Of a DNA stretch of 64,000 nucleotides, positions 34,064-46,261 are shown piece by piece. A program made the translations under genes and the position numbers. The notes below the pieces were generated by a model. The model was not told the origin of the DNA. It saw nothing but the letters and a program-made list of their open reading frames with translations, and made no database searches. The DNA is taken from contig CM047427.1 of assembly GCA_026168455.1 (NCBI GenBank), forward strand, positions 45,238,558 to 45,302,557. The letters are read 5' to 3'. How positions within the stretch are numbered: the stretch's first letter is position 1; the number at the start of each line of letters is the position of its first letter. Source of the stretch: Theocolax elegans. Taxonomy: Eukaryota; Arthropoda; Insecta; Hymenoptera; Cerocephalidae.

Positions 34064-34560
34064 CCTTCTGTTTCTAATAAATACATATTTGTTTATTTAA
34101 AATATTGTTTCATATAAATATACATAATCTACTCACTTATATATCTATACAATTTTGAAATTTTAATTTAAATTAAATGCTCCTAAAATAATAATTTTTG
34201 AAAAACTTTTCAAATGTATTTCGTATTCTATATTGCCACTGTTAAAATTTGAATTTTCTTTTGTCATTACTGTTTATAATAGAATTATCTTAAAAATACA
34301 ATAATTAATGTATTTAATTTTTAAACCATTGTATATATCACATATGGATATTTGGAAAACTGTATGTTATACTTGATTAATATTTATTTTATCTTCGAAA
34401 AATTTTGTATCTGTATTTAAAGTATTACGTTGAATTTTAGGTCCGTTATTATTATTGAGTACACATTTAAAAATTTTATGAGTTTTATCATCAGGAATGA
34501 GTAAACTAATACACATTGTTTCAAGTTATATTCACAACATTTTTTTGAGCACGGAAAAAA
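34064..34560. other. AT-rich stretch
   Basis: No gene seen. A 68-bp block at 34268-34335 (TTTATAATAGAATTAT...) is repeated at 35384-35450. Confidence 0.5.
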
Positions 34561-34779
34561 AATATATTATCTATTCTTAAAAAAACATTTTATAATATGT
34601 TTTTTATTTTTTATGGTGGAATAACTCTCAGGCAAATTATTTTTAACACCTAAAATTTTTTTTCTATCTTCTGGAAGATACATCCAGCCTATTTTCAAAG
34701 TTTGGAGCGATTTAAAATTTCCATCATACCACTTGACGTGAAATAGCCCATATATATAATATAAATATTCCGCCGCACA

Positions 34780-35334
34780 CACACATACACTTGCGCCGGG
34801 TTTGCTGGTCCCGCATCGTGGCGCCTCCCCAGGTGGTGTATAGGGGAATGTTTTCCAGATATGGATGGTACCGAAAAAATCAAATATTCGGGGCGAACCA
34901 AAACCAGATAGGGGAAGGCACCCCGAAATTAAACCAATTATGGATAGTGAGGTTAAAACAACCAGGCGGGTGAAAGCCCCAGTGGTCAGTGCTGGTTCCA
35001 CGATTTTGGGGGGACCAAACTCACACCGTTAAAATAGTATGTGCTGTGGAGGTTGGTCACTCGGCCTCTGTAGCATCAAATGCTACGTGAGACCTGCCCT
35101 CGACTGGGATGTCGAGTGACGCTGATGGAGCCTTCCTCCGTCTGCGTGAGAAAATAGACACCCTGGTGGAGTTTGTTCATAACAAGAACAACATTCACTA
35201 AGAGCTAAAGAGTATGGCGAGAGAAACAAGCAGGGCTCTTAATGAATACGCGCGGGTGAACAGTACTGTGTGCTTGACAGCGCCGAAAATTAAAATGGCA
35301 GATGCGCGTAAGGCTGGAATGTGCCAAACGTCGC

Positions 35335-35336
<2 letters not shown>
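34780..35336 (+). pseudogene. LINE 5' end with start of ORF1
   Basis: A GC-richer segment in AT-rich surroundings. ATG at 35109 opens MSSDADGAFLRLREKIDTL, then EFVHNKNNIH, a stop, and ELKSMARETSRALNEYARV. The NNIH.ELK.M pattern is typical of the start of ORF1 (gag-like) in I/R1-type LINEs. The upstream part would be 5' UTR. The reading stops in an (AT)n run at 35337, so only the very start survives, with an in-frame stop. Confidence 0.55.

Positions 35337-35383
<47 letters not shown>
35337..35383. repeat. (AT)n microsatellite
   Basis: About 46 bp of pure AT dinucleotides at the end of the LINE fragment. Confidence 0.9.
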
Positions 35384-35385
<2 letters not shown>

Positions 35386-35445
35386 TATAATAGAATTATT
35401 TTAAAAATGTAATGATTAATGTATTTAATTTTTAACCCATTGTAC

Positions 35446-35505
35446 ACACACGCACGCACGCACGCAAGTACTCACACACACATACACACACATGCGCGCG
35501 CGCGC
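35446..35505. repeat. CA/CG-rich simple repeat
   Basis: ACGC, CACA and CGCG dinucleotide runs. Confidence 0.85.
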
Positions 35506-36253
35506 GGACTCACATATATGTGTATACAGGGTGTCCTAAAAGTAACGATACACCCAATAAATATTCCAGGTAAAAGTTTTGTTAAAAAAGGTGAAGGTCA
35601 TTCCTTAAGTAACTTTTTACGACGAAACCAGTGATGAACTTGGATTTGACCTTCAACTTGTCATTCAAGGTCATTCCAAGGTCAACTTTGTTTTTTTTAA
35701 ATAGGAACCCCTCTTTTTGACAACAGCAATCGAAAGGGCGAGAAATTTTACGTCTAAACATGTACGCAGGTCATAGGTCAAGGTGACCTTGAACCTTCTG
35801 CTGAAGCTTATTAAGTTTTAGGTATGGATCGGCTCCGATCTGTACTTGTTTGACTTAGAGGTATTAAAAAGGTCAAGGGAATTCTTGTAATAATGGTATC
35901 CAATGGTGACCTTGGATTTGACCTAGCGTTAGACCTTGAAGGTCATTCGAAGGTTAACTTTTTTTTTAATGAAAACGGCTATTTTTCACAACAACAATCA
36001 AAAGAGCGGGAAATTTCACTCGACCCTGCTATAGATTAACTCCAATCTGAAAGTTTGAACCTTCAAGGTCATTGCGAGGTCATTTTTTTTTACATTTACC
36101 GTTACCCAGGAACAACGACGTGGACGTAGTAAAATCTGTTCCCTTTGGGGTGCTTGATTAGCGTGAGTCCCCTTGCCTCTCACGTTTGGGGTCCTTGATT
36201 AACGTGAGTCCCCTTGCCTCTCACACTTAATTATTAGCAGTAATAATCTCATC

Positions 36254-37330
36254 TTACTTTAAGTGCTCAAACTGCTCTCCAGTCACTTCTCGACAGTAAG
36301 CTAATTGATGGTAAAACGCAATAACACTATTTTGAATCGTTTCAATAGGAATGAGAGCAGATTCGTCTATGATCCTTTGCCGTAATTCTTCCAAGTTTCG
36401 GGGTTTCGTTTTGTACATCCGATCCTTTAGATAACCCCAATAAAAATAGTCTAACGGTGTCAAATCTGGTGACCTAGCTGGCCATTCAATTGCGCCCCTT
36501 CTTCCTATCCAACGATTAGCAAATATCTCATCTAAGTAAGCGCGAACGTCTCGTGCATAGTGAGGTACTGCACCGTCCTGTTGAAGCCATGTATTTTTGA
36601 AGTTCTCTCCTACTATTTCTCTAATAGCAGGAACTATTTGAGCTCGAAGCATATTTTCATAGTTTTTAGCAGTTAAGTTTCCATCAATGAAAAATGGTTC
36701 TATAATACGGTTATTAAGTATTCCTGCCTAAACATTCAATTTTTGCGGGTACTGCGATTTGTCTTCACGCATCCAGCGAGGATTTTTATCTGCCCAATAT
36801 CTGCAATTATGTCTATTCAAAGTCCCGTCTAGTTAAAAAGTTGCTTCATCTGTAAAAGCTATGTTTTATGGGAGGTTAGGATCTTCAACTATGAGTGCCA
36901 TCATGTTTTCACAAAATTGAACGCGACGATGAAAATCGTCTTCGTTTCATTTGTGAACCAAGTTCACTTTAAATGGATGAAAATTGGATTCTTTTAATAT
37001 TTTGCTTACAGATGATTTGTTTGTGTTATGCTCTTGAGCAATTCTGCGGATGGAAGAATGCGGATTTTCAATAAATGATAATAAAACATTTAGTGACTGC
37101 CCTTCACCCGTTGCTGACCTTGATCTGCCAGACTTAGGTAGATCTCTAACACTGCCAACATTATTAAACTTTGTAATTGTCTTTTGAACGGTTGAGAGTG
37201 CGATTGGAGTTCTACCAACCCTAAATGTTTCATTAAAAACATTCATTACTGCCCTGTACGATCTTTCCATTTGACCCCAGCCTCTCATGATGAGAAGTGA
37301 TATTCTTTCTCTTTCAGTGAGGCGTTGCAT
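36254..37330 (-). pseudogene. mariner-like transposase with in-frame stops
   Basis: ATG at 37330 opens the paired helix-turn-helix domain (MQRLTERERISLLIMRGWGQ, then SVRDLPKSGRSR, the linker between the two helix-turn-helix units). After 36947 the frame shifts and continues FTDEATF-stop-LDGTLNRHN (first catalytic Asp), RYWADKNPRWM, a second stop near 36730, then from 36652 NTWLQQDGAVPHY (second Asp) and PARSPDLTPLDYFYWG (third acidic residue as Asp in this block) to EQFEHLK. Two stop codons and a frameshift make it inactive. Confidence 0.83.
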
Positions 37331-37335
37331 TTTAA

Positions 37336-37756
37336 CCCATTAAGTCCCAACCGACCATATCACAGTCGATTTGTTTTTCGCTTAGAAGAAATAGAGAATA
37401 GACTAGAATAAAGAAGGAAATGACTGTTACTTATGTAAAATTACCTGCTCTATCTGAATTCAGCATCAGATTTTTATTTTTTTTAAATAGTCATTTTACT
37501 ATGTGCATTTGATTTTGTCGTCAAAATTAGAAAATAAAGGCCCACAGTCGATTTTCAAAAAATGGAATTTTTTTTTTACTTTGAGCAGCTATATTTAATT
37601 TTCCGTGGAAAATATCAAAAATCTGATGCTGAATTCAGATAGAGCAGGTAATTTTACATAAGAAACAGTCATTTCCTTTTTTATTCTAGTCTATTCTCTA
37701 TTTTTTCTAAGCGAAAAACAAATCGACTGTAAAATGGTCGGTTGGGACTTAATGGG
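37336..37756. mobile_element. piggyBac-type MITE, 421 bp
   Basis: Starts CCCATTAAGTCCCAACCGAC and ends with its inverse, flanked on both sides by TTAA (37332-37335, 37757-37760). Arms of about 140 bp are nearly complementary over their length, so the unit can fold into one long hairpin. The CCCATTAA end matches that of the piggyBac remnant at 19326. It sits two bases upstream of the mariner transposase start codon. Confidence 0.85.
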
Positions 37757-38440
37757 TTAAGTTGACGGATCAAACCTTACTCAAAAATCAATCAGAATGA
37801 AAAGCTTTTTTTAGCTAAAGCTGTAGCACAATTTTACATGTAAACTAGATTTTTTAAAGATAAAATAATTGGAAATTTAAAACTTGTTTAAGTATTAGTT
37901 TATAAAGTTATTGATCATTAGTTGATAAAGTATTAGTTCTTTTTTTGAGGGTTCAAAGTTTAAGATTAGTGAGATGCGAGTTCATAACATAGAGATTTAT
38001 GCGATATGTTAATAATTACAAGTAAGAACCTGATCAATTCATGTAAATAAAGCATCCCGATCGTGAGAGACGAGGGGACTCATGTAAATCAAGCACCCCA
38101 AAGGGAACAGATTTACTACGTCCACGTCGTTGTCAAAAATAGGGGTTCCCATTTAAAAAAACAAAGTTGACCTTGAAATGACTTTGAATGAAAAGTTGAA
38201 GGTCAAATCCAAGTTCACCACTGGTTTCGTCGTAAAAAGTTACTTAAGGAATGACCTTCACTTTTTTTAAAAAAGCTTTTACCTGGAATATTTATTGGGT
38301 GTATCGTTACTTTTAGGACACCCTGTATATATAATATATATATATATATATATAACACATATAAGTGTATTATTAAACATGTGTAGATAGATATAGGTGG
38401 AATAAAAAATTAATTTTATTTTTTAATAATGCAATGGTAA

Positions 38441-38704
38441 ATGGTGTTAAAGTCGTGGGAAAGTGCAATTCCTCGAGGAAGCTTATTAAGAAAAAATCAT
38501 TTGCTGTGTGAATTACATTTTGCAGATGATCAAATAGAAAAAGAGTTTGTATATTTAATGCCAGGTGGTACTACATTTAAAATAAAAAAAAAGATAGACC
38601 TTCCTTAAAACGCGGTGCAATACCATCAATTTTGCTGCCAGTCAATAAAGCGAGATGTGCAATAGAAAATGCAGTTGGCTTTTCAAACAAATGTATCTTA
38701 GAAA
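38441..38704 (+). pseudogene. THAP domain exon fragment
   Basis: The plus-strand frame reads WESAIPRGSLLRKNHLLCEL then HFADDQIEKEFV; LCELHF is the C..H part of the THAP zinc motif. A homopolymer of A at 38580-38591 shifts the frame by one base, after which DRPSLKRGAIPSILLPVN shows the C-terminal AVPTIF-like box. The exon ends before GTAAGT at 38705. THAP domains occur in P-type and Kolobok transposases and in host factors. The N-terminal cysteines are missing, so this is a fragment. Confidence 0.6.
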
Positions 38705-39590
38705 GTAAGTGTAACTCGAAATGTTTATTTTTCGCGGTTTAGTTCATTAAATTTTATAATTTCAACTTATTAATGCAATTTATTCATTTATAGCTTTTAA
38801 TTCAATTTAAAATCTACTTGATTAATTTGTATAATAAACTAATTATATTTAAAATGTTGTCGATAAAATATAAAACAAAGTTTTTTACATAAATGTTTAT
38901 GATAGGCATAAATAAATAAAATTGATTTGTCTGAAAAGAACGGCAATTATTGACTTCTATAAGCTTCTTGTGCAACGTACAGAAGTTCTAGTAAAAAAAT
39001 CTCCTAAAAAATGTCTCAATTAACGTTTTTCCGTTTATAATTAATAATTCTTAGTATTCCAATGTTGAAAGGTTTAAACGTAATATTGTGTGACAAAATT
39101 TTTGTTTCAACTTCTTTTCTATTTAACGGATTAAGTGTCAAACAGATACAAATTTTGTCAATTTTCGTAGCCGTTTGATTATTAAATTATGTCCTATCAT
39201 ATGATGTTTTCCTGAATAGCTTTCCATCTATTCTTCTATTTCTTCTCAAAAAATTTATGATATTTCTTTTTAATTTACTATTTATTTTTTCTTATGAAAA
39301 AATCCTTAAAATTGGTTCCATTTGAGACTGCAGATAGCAATAATTGCTATCACCGTGAATAATAGTAACACAACATAATACCAAACATTGAAGATTCAAT
39401 TCAAGTTCAAACGAACAACATCATTCAATCATTCAAGAAAATGATTACGAGAAGCAATGGCTAAACGATACAAGTTATTTTAGAAGAGAAGAAGAACGAT
39501 AAACAAGGTTAGAAATAGATTGCAGAGCTTCTACATGTGTACAATTACAGAAAAAAGTGCTAAAGGAGTACGTGTAAATAGTATACCAAT
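38705..39590. other. AT-rich stretch
   Basis: No gene seen. The last 250 bp (from about 39340) are less AT-rich and could be the leader of the gag element that follows. Confidence 0.45.
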
Positions 39591-39596
39591 AGGTTA

Positions 39597-41290
39597 AAGA
39601 AACAGCGAAGCCGATCGAACTAATTTAAATCAGACAAGCAGCGAAAGTCAAGACAAATACGAGTGTGTATCATTGCATACTCCAGTACCCGGTATTCTTG
39701 GTTCTACCCCGCCAAACTACGTATTAGAAGATAAAATGGCTAGAGACGAAATTGAAAATTAAAAGAATGAAGAAGTACTAAAACAAAAAGTTAGTGAAAA
39801 TGCCGAGGATGCACGAAAGAAAGAAAATACAGATGAGAAGAATAAAAGGAGTACAAAGAAAAACAATAAAAAGAAAAGTTCAAGGAAACTCAAGGACAGA
39901 AGCAAAGTGACGATAGCGGAAGAGATGATAGTGACGAATATAGCGATAGCGATAAAGATGAGAGCGCCGATGATAGTAGTAGCAGTAGTGAAGAGAGAAA
40001 TAATGATGATAATACAAGCTCTAGTAGTTCCTATTCGGATGATGATGATGATCAAGAAGAAGATAAAGAAAAAAAGAATAAGAAGATATCAAAAACGAAG
40101 AAGAGTAAGACGAAGAAAGATAAAAATACGATCTGGCAGAGAGCGACAAGAATAATCTGAATTTTCAAAGGATGGGACTTGCCATTCTCAGGCGAAGAAC
40201 GCGATAACGCAGGCGAATTCTTAATGAGGTTGAAAAATTGCAGGAAAAACATTTACATGAAAGCTTCGCATATCTTCCAAGGGTTACCCGGTACTCTGAC
40301 AAAGAGAGCGAGCAAATGGTATAGCGATATACAAGACGAGTTGAAAAAATTGTAAGACTTTGGAAACTCATTCAAAGCGCAATTTAAGAAAAAGCTATCG
40401 GAAACAGATATATGGGAGGAAGCGTGGAAACGTACCCAGGGAAAAAATGAATAGATCACAAATTACATCGGATGTATGAAGCATATTTTTGCACATTTTA
40501 GAAAAGCTCCATGTATAAAAAGACAAATTGAAGTAGTATGCAATCTTAAACCAGATTATCGCAGATATATGGAAAACAAAAAAATAAAAGATTATTAAAA
40601 ATTAGAGAAATATAGTAGAAGAAACGAACATCAAATAAAGTTAGACAAGAGATTTAAACCCCCACCACCTTTAGAAAATTCAAAAATTCCAGATGCAGCC
40701 GCCCCAGAATATACTAAACCGGGAAAAATAGCGGTAATAGATGAAAATAAGAAAGAAGACAATTATGAAAGTTGTGCGATAGAGAGAAATAGTGGTAAAG
40801 GAAGAAGAAATATGAAAGATGCAAAAAAGAATACCGGTAGAGTTAAAGATATCGACGCAAAAGTAGTGGTACCACAACTAGGAATAATAGCAGAAATTTC
40901 AACACCTCCGTCACAATCCAATAACCAATCACGTCTACCAGGCTCCCCACAGCAAAATTGGACATGTAGGCCAAAATCCAATAATTATAAAAGAGAATTT
41001 AATGGCGGAAATATTAATAATAATAATAGAAACAATTACGTTAGTGGCGGAATAAATTATGAAAAAAGGAATGTTGGATATAATAATAGAAGCTTTAGCG
41101 GAAATCCTAGACAATGGCAGACTGGAAGCCAACCTAGGTTTACAACGATTGCACCCCAAATTAGTAATGGAGCAAAACCGCGAATCATGTCAGGGCCACC
41201 CCAAAGGATACAGGCACAATTGACAGGTACCTTCGTGGGAACATGCTTCCATTGCAATCAGGTGGGACATCGTGCAGCCGAATGCCCGAA
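39597..41290 (+). pseudogene. gag of an LTR retrotransposon, degenerate
   Basis: Coding begins RNSEADRTNLNQTSSESQDK and VPGILGSTPPNYVLEDKMAR, then passes a Lys-rich stretch and a Ser/Asp-rich acidic linker (SSSSSYSDDDDDQEEDKEKK). From 40167 the gag capsid domain follows: GWDLPFSGEERDNAGEFLMR, HIFQGLPGTLTKRASKWYSD, then after stops FKAQFKKKLSETDIWEE and NYIGCMKHIFAHFRKAP. The end carries CFHCNQVGHRAAEC, a CX2CX4HX4C zinc knuckle at 41243-41284. At least four stops and one frameshift are present. No pol follows. It belongs to a Gypsy lineage different from the element at 23425. Confidence 0.8.
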
Positions 41291-41669
41291 AAACACATGC
41301 TATTATAGTTATTTAAATAAATTGATTAAATTTACTTTTACATTAGTACATGATTCAGTAATACCCAAGCATAAAACAAAAAGTTTTTTATTGCCGATTT
41401 TAATTATTTCAATTTCATTTTTAATTAACAATTTATTTATTTCAACTTTAATCAACAATTCAGTATGTCTAAAAATGATTTTCTTTCTTTCGAAATAATA
41501 TGAACTATATTATCATTCCTTAAATTAATAGAAACACGACAAAAATTTATAATTTCACATTCTTTTAATATTTTTAACTGCTTATTCTCTTGTATAGAAT
41601 TTTCATTTATTAATAACTTATCTTTCTTATAAGTGCTTTTAGCTGCTTCTTTTTGTTCACCAATTCTTG
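41291..41669. other. Spacer before the satellite
   Basis: AT-rich. A minus-strand open frame (41452-41688) is Lys/Asn-rich and unrecognised. The satellite begins at about 41670. Confidence 0.45.
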
Positions 41670-41942
41670 TAAAATTTGAATTTTCCAACTATTAGAAAAA
41701 TTCGTGAATTTATTGCTTTCTTACACTATAAGTTGTATGATAAATGAATTTATTGATCTTTACAAGCCAAAGAAACATTCCTCACATCTCAAGTAAGGCG
41801 GACTGTAATAATACCAGCAACTTTATAAACCTCACAGGATGAGTGTTTGAAAAAAGACTAAGACAAGCTAAATCAACAAAAATATAAAATTTAGTTGATT
41901 GCAGTATAAAATTAATAAAAACTTAATAAGACGGAAAAAAAG

Positions 41943-42012
41943 TTGTATTTCGCCCTGAGTATGCTTGGTGGGCTCATCAGTAGAGTCCAGGCATCTCGTC
42001 TATAGATACGAA
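41943..42012 (-). ncRNA. Hammerhead ribozyme, type A monomer (weakened stems)
   Basis: Core boxes CUGAUGA and GAAA and stem II GCCC/GGGC are intact. Stem I is UAUAG/CUCUA with a central mismatch, stem III starts CGUAUC so one pair is lost, and loop II reads ACCAAGC, which breaks one loop-loop pair. Equivalent copies: 43026, 46799, 47339 and 48421; with small indels in stem II at 44105, 44646 and 45183; inactivated (CUGAUGG) at 45722. Confidence 0.8.
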
Positions 42013-42484
42013 TGACAGATATAAAAATTTTTGACAACCAACTGTATTCTGACGAGGAAGACATGGGGTATATATGCCCTACCGATAGCAAACTTTAATA
42101 AGTGCCACATATTAACAGGTAGCCCCCTAACGCACTTACATAGAACTAATGCCTTAATCGTCAGAATATTGTTACATAAGGCATATTCGTGATCCAATGC
42201 CATATAATTTTAAAATTTGAATTTTCCAACTATTAGAAAAATTCGTGAATTTATTGCTTTCTTACACTATAAGTTACATGATAACTGAATTAATTGATCT
42301 TTACAAGCCAAAGAACCATTCCTCACATCTCAGGTAAGGCGGATTGTATTAATACCAGCCACTTTATAAACCTCACAGGATGAGTGTTTGAAAAAGGACT
42401 AAGACAAGCTAAGTCAACAAAAATATAAAAGTTAGTTGATTGTAGTATAAAATTAATAAAAACTTAATAAGACGGAAAAAAAAA

Positions 42485-42554
42485 TTGTATTTCGCCCTGC
42501 GTATGCCTGGTGGGCTCATCAGTAGAGTCCAGGCATCTCGTCTCTAGATACAAA
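42485..42554 (-). ncRNA. Hammerhead ribozyme, type B monomer (complete)
   Basis: Minus strand, 5' to 3': stem III strand UUUGUA, with U16.1 and C17 completing the AUC cleavage triplet; stem I UAGAG/CUCUA closing a 14-nt loop; CUGAUGA; stem II GCCC/GGGC closing a 14-nt loop; GAAA; stem III strand UACAA. All joints are adjacent with no extra bases. Stems I and II are closed and stem III open (type III topology). Loop I AUGCCUGG is perfectly complementary to loop II CCAGGCAU. Cleavage is predicted after AUC. Confidence 0.92.
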
Positions 42555-43567
42555 TGACAGATATAAAAATTTTTAAAAACCAGCTGTATTCTGACGAGGA
42601 ATTCATGGGTTATATATGCCCTACCGATAGCAAACTTTAATAAGTGCCACATATTAACAGGTACCCCCTAACGCACCTACATAGAACTAATGTCTTAATC
42701 GTCAGAATATTTTTACATAAGGCATATTCGTGATCCAATGCCATATAATTTTAAAATTAGAATTTTCCAACTATTAGAAAAATTCGTGAATTTATTGCTT
42801 TCTTACACTATAAGTTACATGATAAATGAATATATTGATCTTTACAAGCCAAAGAAACATTCCTCACTTCTCAAGTAAGGCGGATTGTATTAATACCAGC
42901 AACTTTATAAACCTCACAGGATGAGTGTTTGAAAAAAGGACTAAGACAAGCTAAGTCAACAAAAATATAAAATTTAGTTGATTGCAGTATAAAATTAATA
43001 AAAACTTAATAAGACGGAAAAAAAGTTGTATTTCGCCCTGAGTATGCTTGGTGGGCTCATCAGTAGAGTCCAGGCATCTCGTCTATAGATACGAATGACA
43101 GATATAAAAATTTTTGACAACCAACTGTATTCTGACGAGGAAGACCTGGGGTATATATGCTCTACCGATAGCAAACTTTAATAAGTGCCACATATTAACA
43201 GGTAGCCCCCTAACGCACTTACATAGAACTAATGCCTTAATCGTCAGAATATTGTTACATAAGGCATATTCGTGATCCAATGCCATATATTTTAAAATTT
43301 GAATTTTCCAACTATTAGAAAAATTCGTGAATTTATTGCTTTCTTACACTATAAGTTACATGATAACTGAATTAATTGATCTTTACAAGCCAAAGAACCA
43401 TTCCTCACATCTCAGGTAAGGCGGATTGTATTAATACCAGCTACTTTATAAACCTCACAGGATGAGTGTTTGAAAAAGGACTAAGACAAGCTAAGTCAAC
43501 AAAAATATAAAAGTTAGTTGATTGTAGTATAAAATTAATAAAAACTTAATAAGACGGAAAAAAAAAA

Positions 43568-43637
43568 TTGTATTTCGCCCTGCGTATGCCTGGTGGGCTC
43601 ATCAGTAGAGTCCAGGCATCTCGTCTCTAGATACAAA
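43568..43637 (-). ncRNA. Hammerhead ribozyme, type B monomer (complete)
   Basis: Same sequence as the motif at 42485-42554; all stems and core positions intact. Confidence 0.9.
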
Positions 43638-46261
43638 TGACAGATATAAAAATTTTTAAAAACCAGCTGTATTCTGACGAGGAATTCATGGGTTATATAT
43701 GCCCTACCGATAGCAAACTTTAATAAGTGCCACATATTAACAGGTACCCCCTAACGCACCTACATAGAACTAATGTCTTAATCGTCAGAATATTTTTACA
43801 TAAGGCATATTCGTGATCCAATGCCATATAATTTTAAAATTTGAATTTTCCAACTATTAGAAAAATTCGTGAATTTATTGCTTTCTTACACTATAAGTTA
43901 CATGATAATGAATATATTGATCTTTACAAGCCAAAGAAACATTCCTCACTTCTCAAGTAAGGCGGATTGTATTAATACCAGCAACTTTATAAACCTCACA
44001 GGATGAGTGTTTGAAAAAAGACTAAGACAAGCTAAGTCAACAAAAATATAAAATTTAGTTGATTGCAGTATAAAATTAATAAAAACTTAATAAGACGAAA
44101 AAAAAGTTGTATTTTCGCCCCTGAGTATGCTTGTGGCTCATCAGTAGAGTCCAGGCATCTCGTCTATAGATACTAATGACAGATATAAAAATTTTTAAAA
44201 ACCAGCTGTATTCTGACGAGGAATTCATGGGTTATATGCCCTACCGATAGCAAACTTTAATAAGTGCCACATATTAACAGGTACCCCCTAACGCACCTAC
44301 ATAGAACTAATGTCTTAATCGTCAGAATATTTTTACATAAGGCATATTCGTGATCCAATGCCATATAATTTTAAAATTAGAATTTTCCAACTATTAGAAA
44401 AATTCGTGAATTTATTGCTTTCTTACACTATAAGTTACATGATAAATGAATATATTGATCTTTACAAGCCAAAGAAACATTCCTCACTTCTCAAGTAAGG
44501 CGGATTGTATTAATACCAGCTACTTTATAAACCTCACAGGATGAGTGTTTGAAAAAAGACTAAGACAAGCTAAGTCAACAAAAATATAAAAGTTAGTTGA
44601 TTGTAGTATAAAATTAATAAAAACTTAATAAGACGGAAAAAAAAATTGTATTTCGCCCTGAGTATGCTTGGTGGCTCATCAGTAGAGTCCAGGCATCTCG
44701 TCTATAGATACGAATGACAGATATAAAAATTTTTGACAACCAACTGTATTCTGACGAGGAATTCATGGGTTATATGCCCTACCGATAGCAAACTTTAATA
44801 AGTGCCACATATTAACAGGTACCCCCTAACGCACCTACATAGAACTAATGTCTTAATCGTCAGAATATTGTTACATAAGGCATATTCGTGATCCAATGCC
44901 ATATAATTTTAAAATTAGAATTTTCCAACTATTAGAAAAATTCGTGAATTTATTGCTTTCTTACACTATAAGTTACATGATAACTGAATTAATTGATCTT
45001 TACAAGCCAAAGAAACATTCCTCACTTCTCAAGTAAGGCGGATTGTATTAATACCAGCCACTTATAAACCTCACAGGATGAGTGTTTGAAAAAAGACTAA
45101 GACAAGCTAAGTCAACAAAAATATAAAATTTAGTTGATTGCAGTATAAAATTAATAAAAACTTAATAAGACGGAAAAAAAAATTGTATTTCGCCCTGAGT
45201 ATGCTTGGTGGCTCATCAGTAGAGTCCAGGCATCTCGTCTATAGATACGAATGACAGATATAAAAATTTTTGACAACCAACTGTATTCTGACGAGGAAGA
45301 CCTGGGGTATATATGCTCTACCGATAGCAAACTTTAATAAGTGCCACATATTAACAGGTAGCCCCCTAACGCACTTACATAGAACTAATGCCTTAATCGT
45401 CAGAATATTTTTACATAAGGCATATTCGTGATCCAATGCCATATAATTTTAAAATTTGAATTTTCCAACTATTAGAAAAATTCGTGAATTTATTGCTTTC
45501 TTACACTATAAGTTACATGATAAATGAATATATTGATCTTTACAAGCCAAAGAAACATTCCTCACTTCTCAAGTAAGGCGGATTGTATTAATACCAGCAA
45601 CTTTATAAACCTCACAGGATGAGTGTTTGAAAAAAGACTAAGACAAGCTAAGTCAACAAAAATATAAAATTTAGTTGATTGCAGTATAAAATTAATAAAA
45701 CTTAATAAGACGGAAAAAAAAGTTGTATTTCGCCTGAGTATGCGTTGGTGGGCCATCAGTAGAGTCCAGGCATCTCGTCTATAGATACGAATGACAGATA
45801 TAAAAATTTTTTGACACCAACTGTATTCTGACGAGGAAGACATGGGTATATATGCCCTACCGATAGCAAAACTTTAATAAGTGCCACATATAACAGGTAG
45901 CCCCCTAACGCCACTACATAGAACTAATGCCTTAATCGTCAGAATATTGTTACATAAGGCTATTCGTGATCCAATGCCATATAATTTTAAATTTGAATTT
46001 TCCAACTATTAAAAAATTCGTGAATTTATTGCTTTCTTACACTATAAGATTCATTAAGTAACTGAATTAATTGATCTTTACAAGCCAAAGAACCATTCCT
46101 CACATCTCAGGTAAGGCGGATTGTATTAATAACCAGCCACTTTATAACCTCACAGGATGAGTGTTTGAAAAAGGACTAAGACAAGCTAAGTCAACAAAAA
46201 TATAAAAGTTAGTTGATTGTAGTATAAAATTAATAAAAACTTAATAAGACGGAAAAAAAAA

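Larger units (their letters stand above)
35525..38327 (-). mobile_element. mariner-like transposon with long inverted repeats
   Basis: Ends TACAGGGTGTCCTAAAAG, inverted at both sides and flanked by TA (35523-35524, 38328-38329). Terminal repeats extend about 200 bp, and a second inverted pair (GACGTGGACGTAGTAAA block) lies at 36113-36180 and 38056-38112. The left arm has about 390 bp of extra AGGTCA-rich sequence. A transposase pseudogene lies on the minus strand and a MITE is nested at 37336-37756. Confidence 0.85.

Noticed and set aside
34567..35001. 144-codon minus-strand frame
   Set aside because: Antisense to the LINE 5' region and running into AT-rich DNA; no recognisable family.
39759..40252. 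Minus-strand hydrophobic open frames
   Set aside because: Antisense shadows of the acidic and Lys-rich linker of the gag pseudogene.
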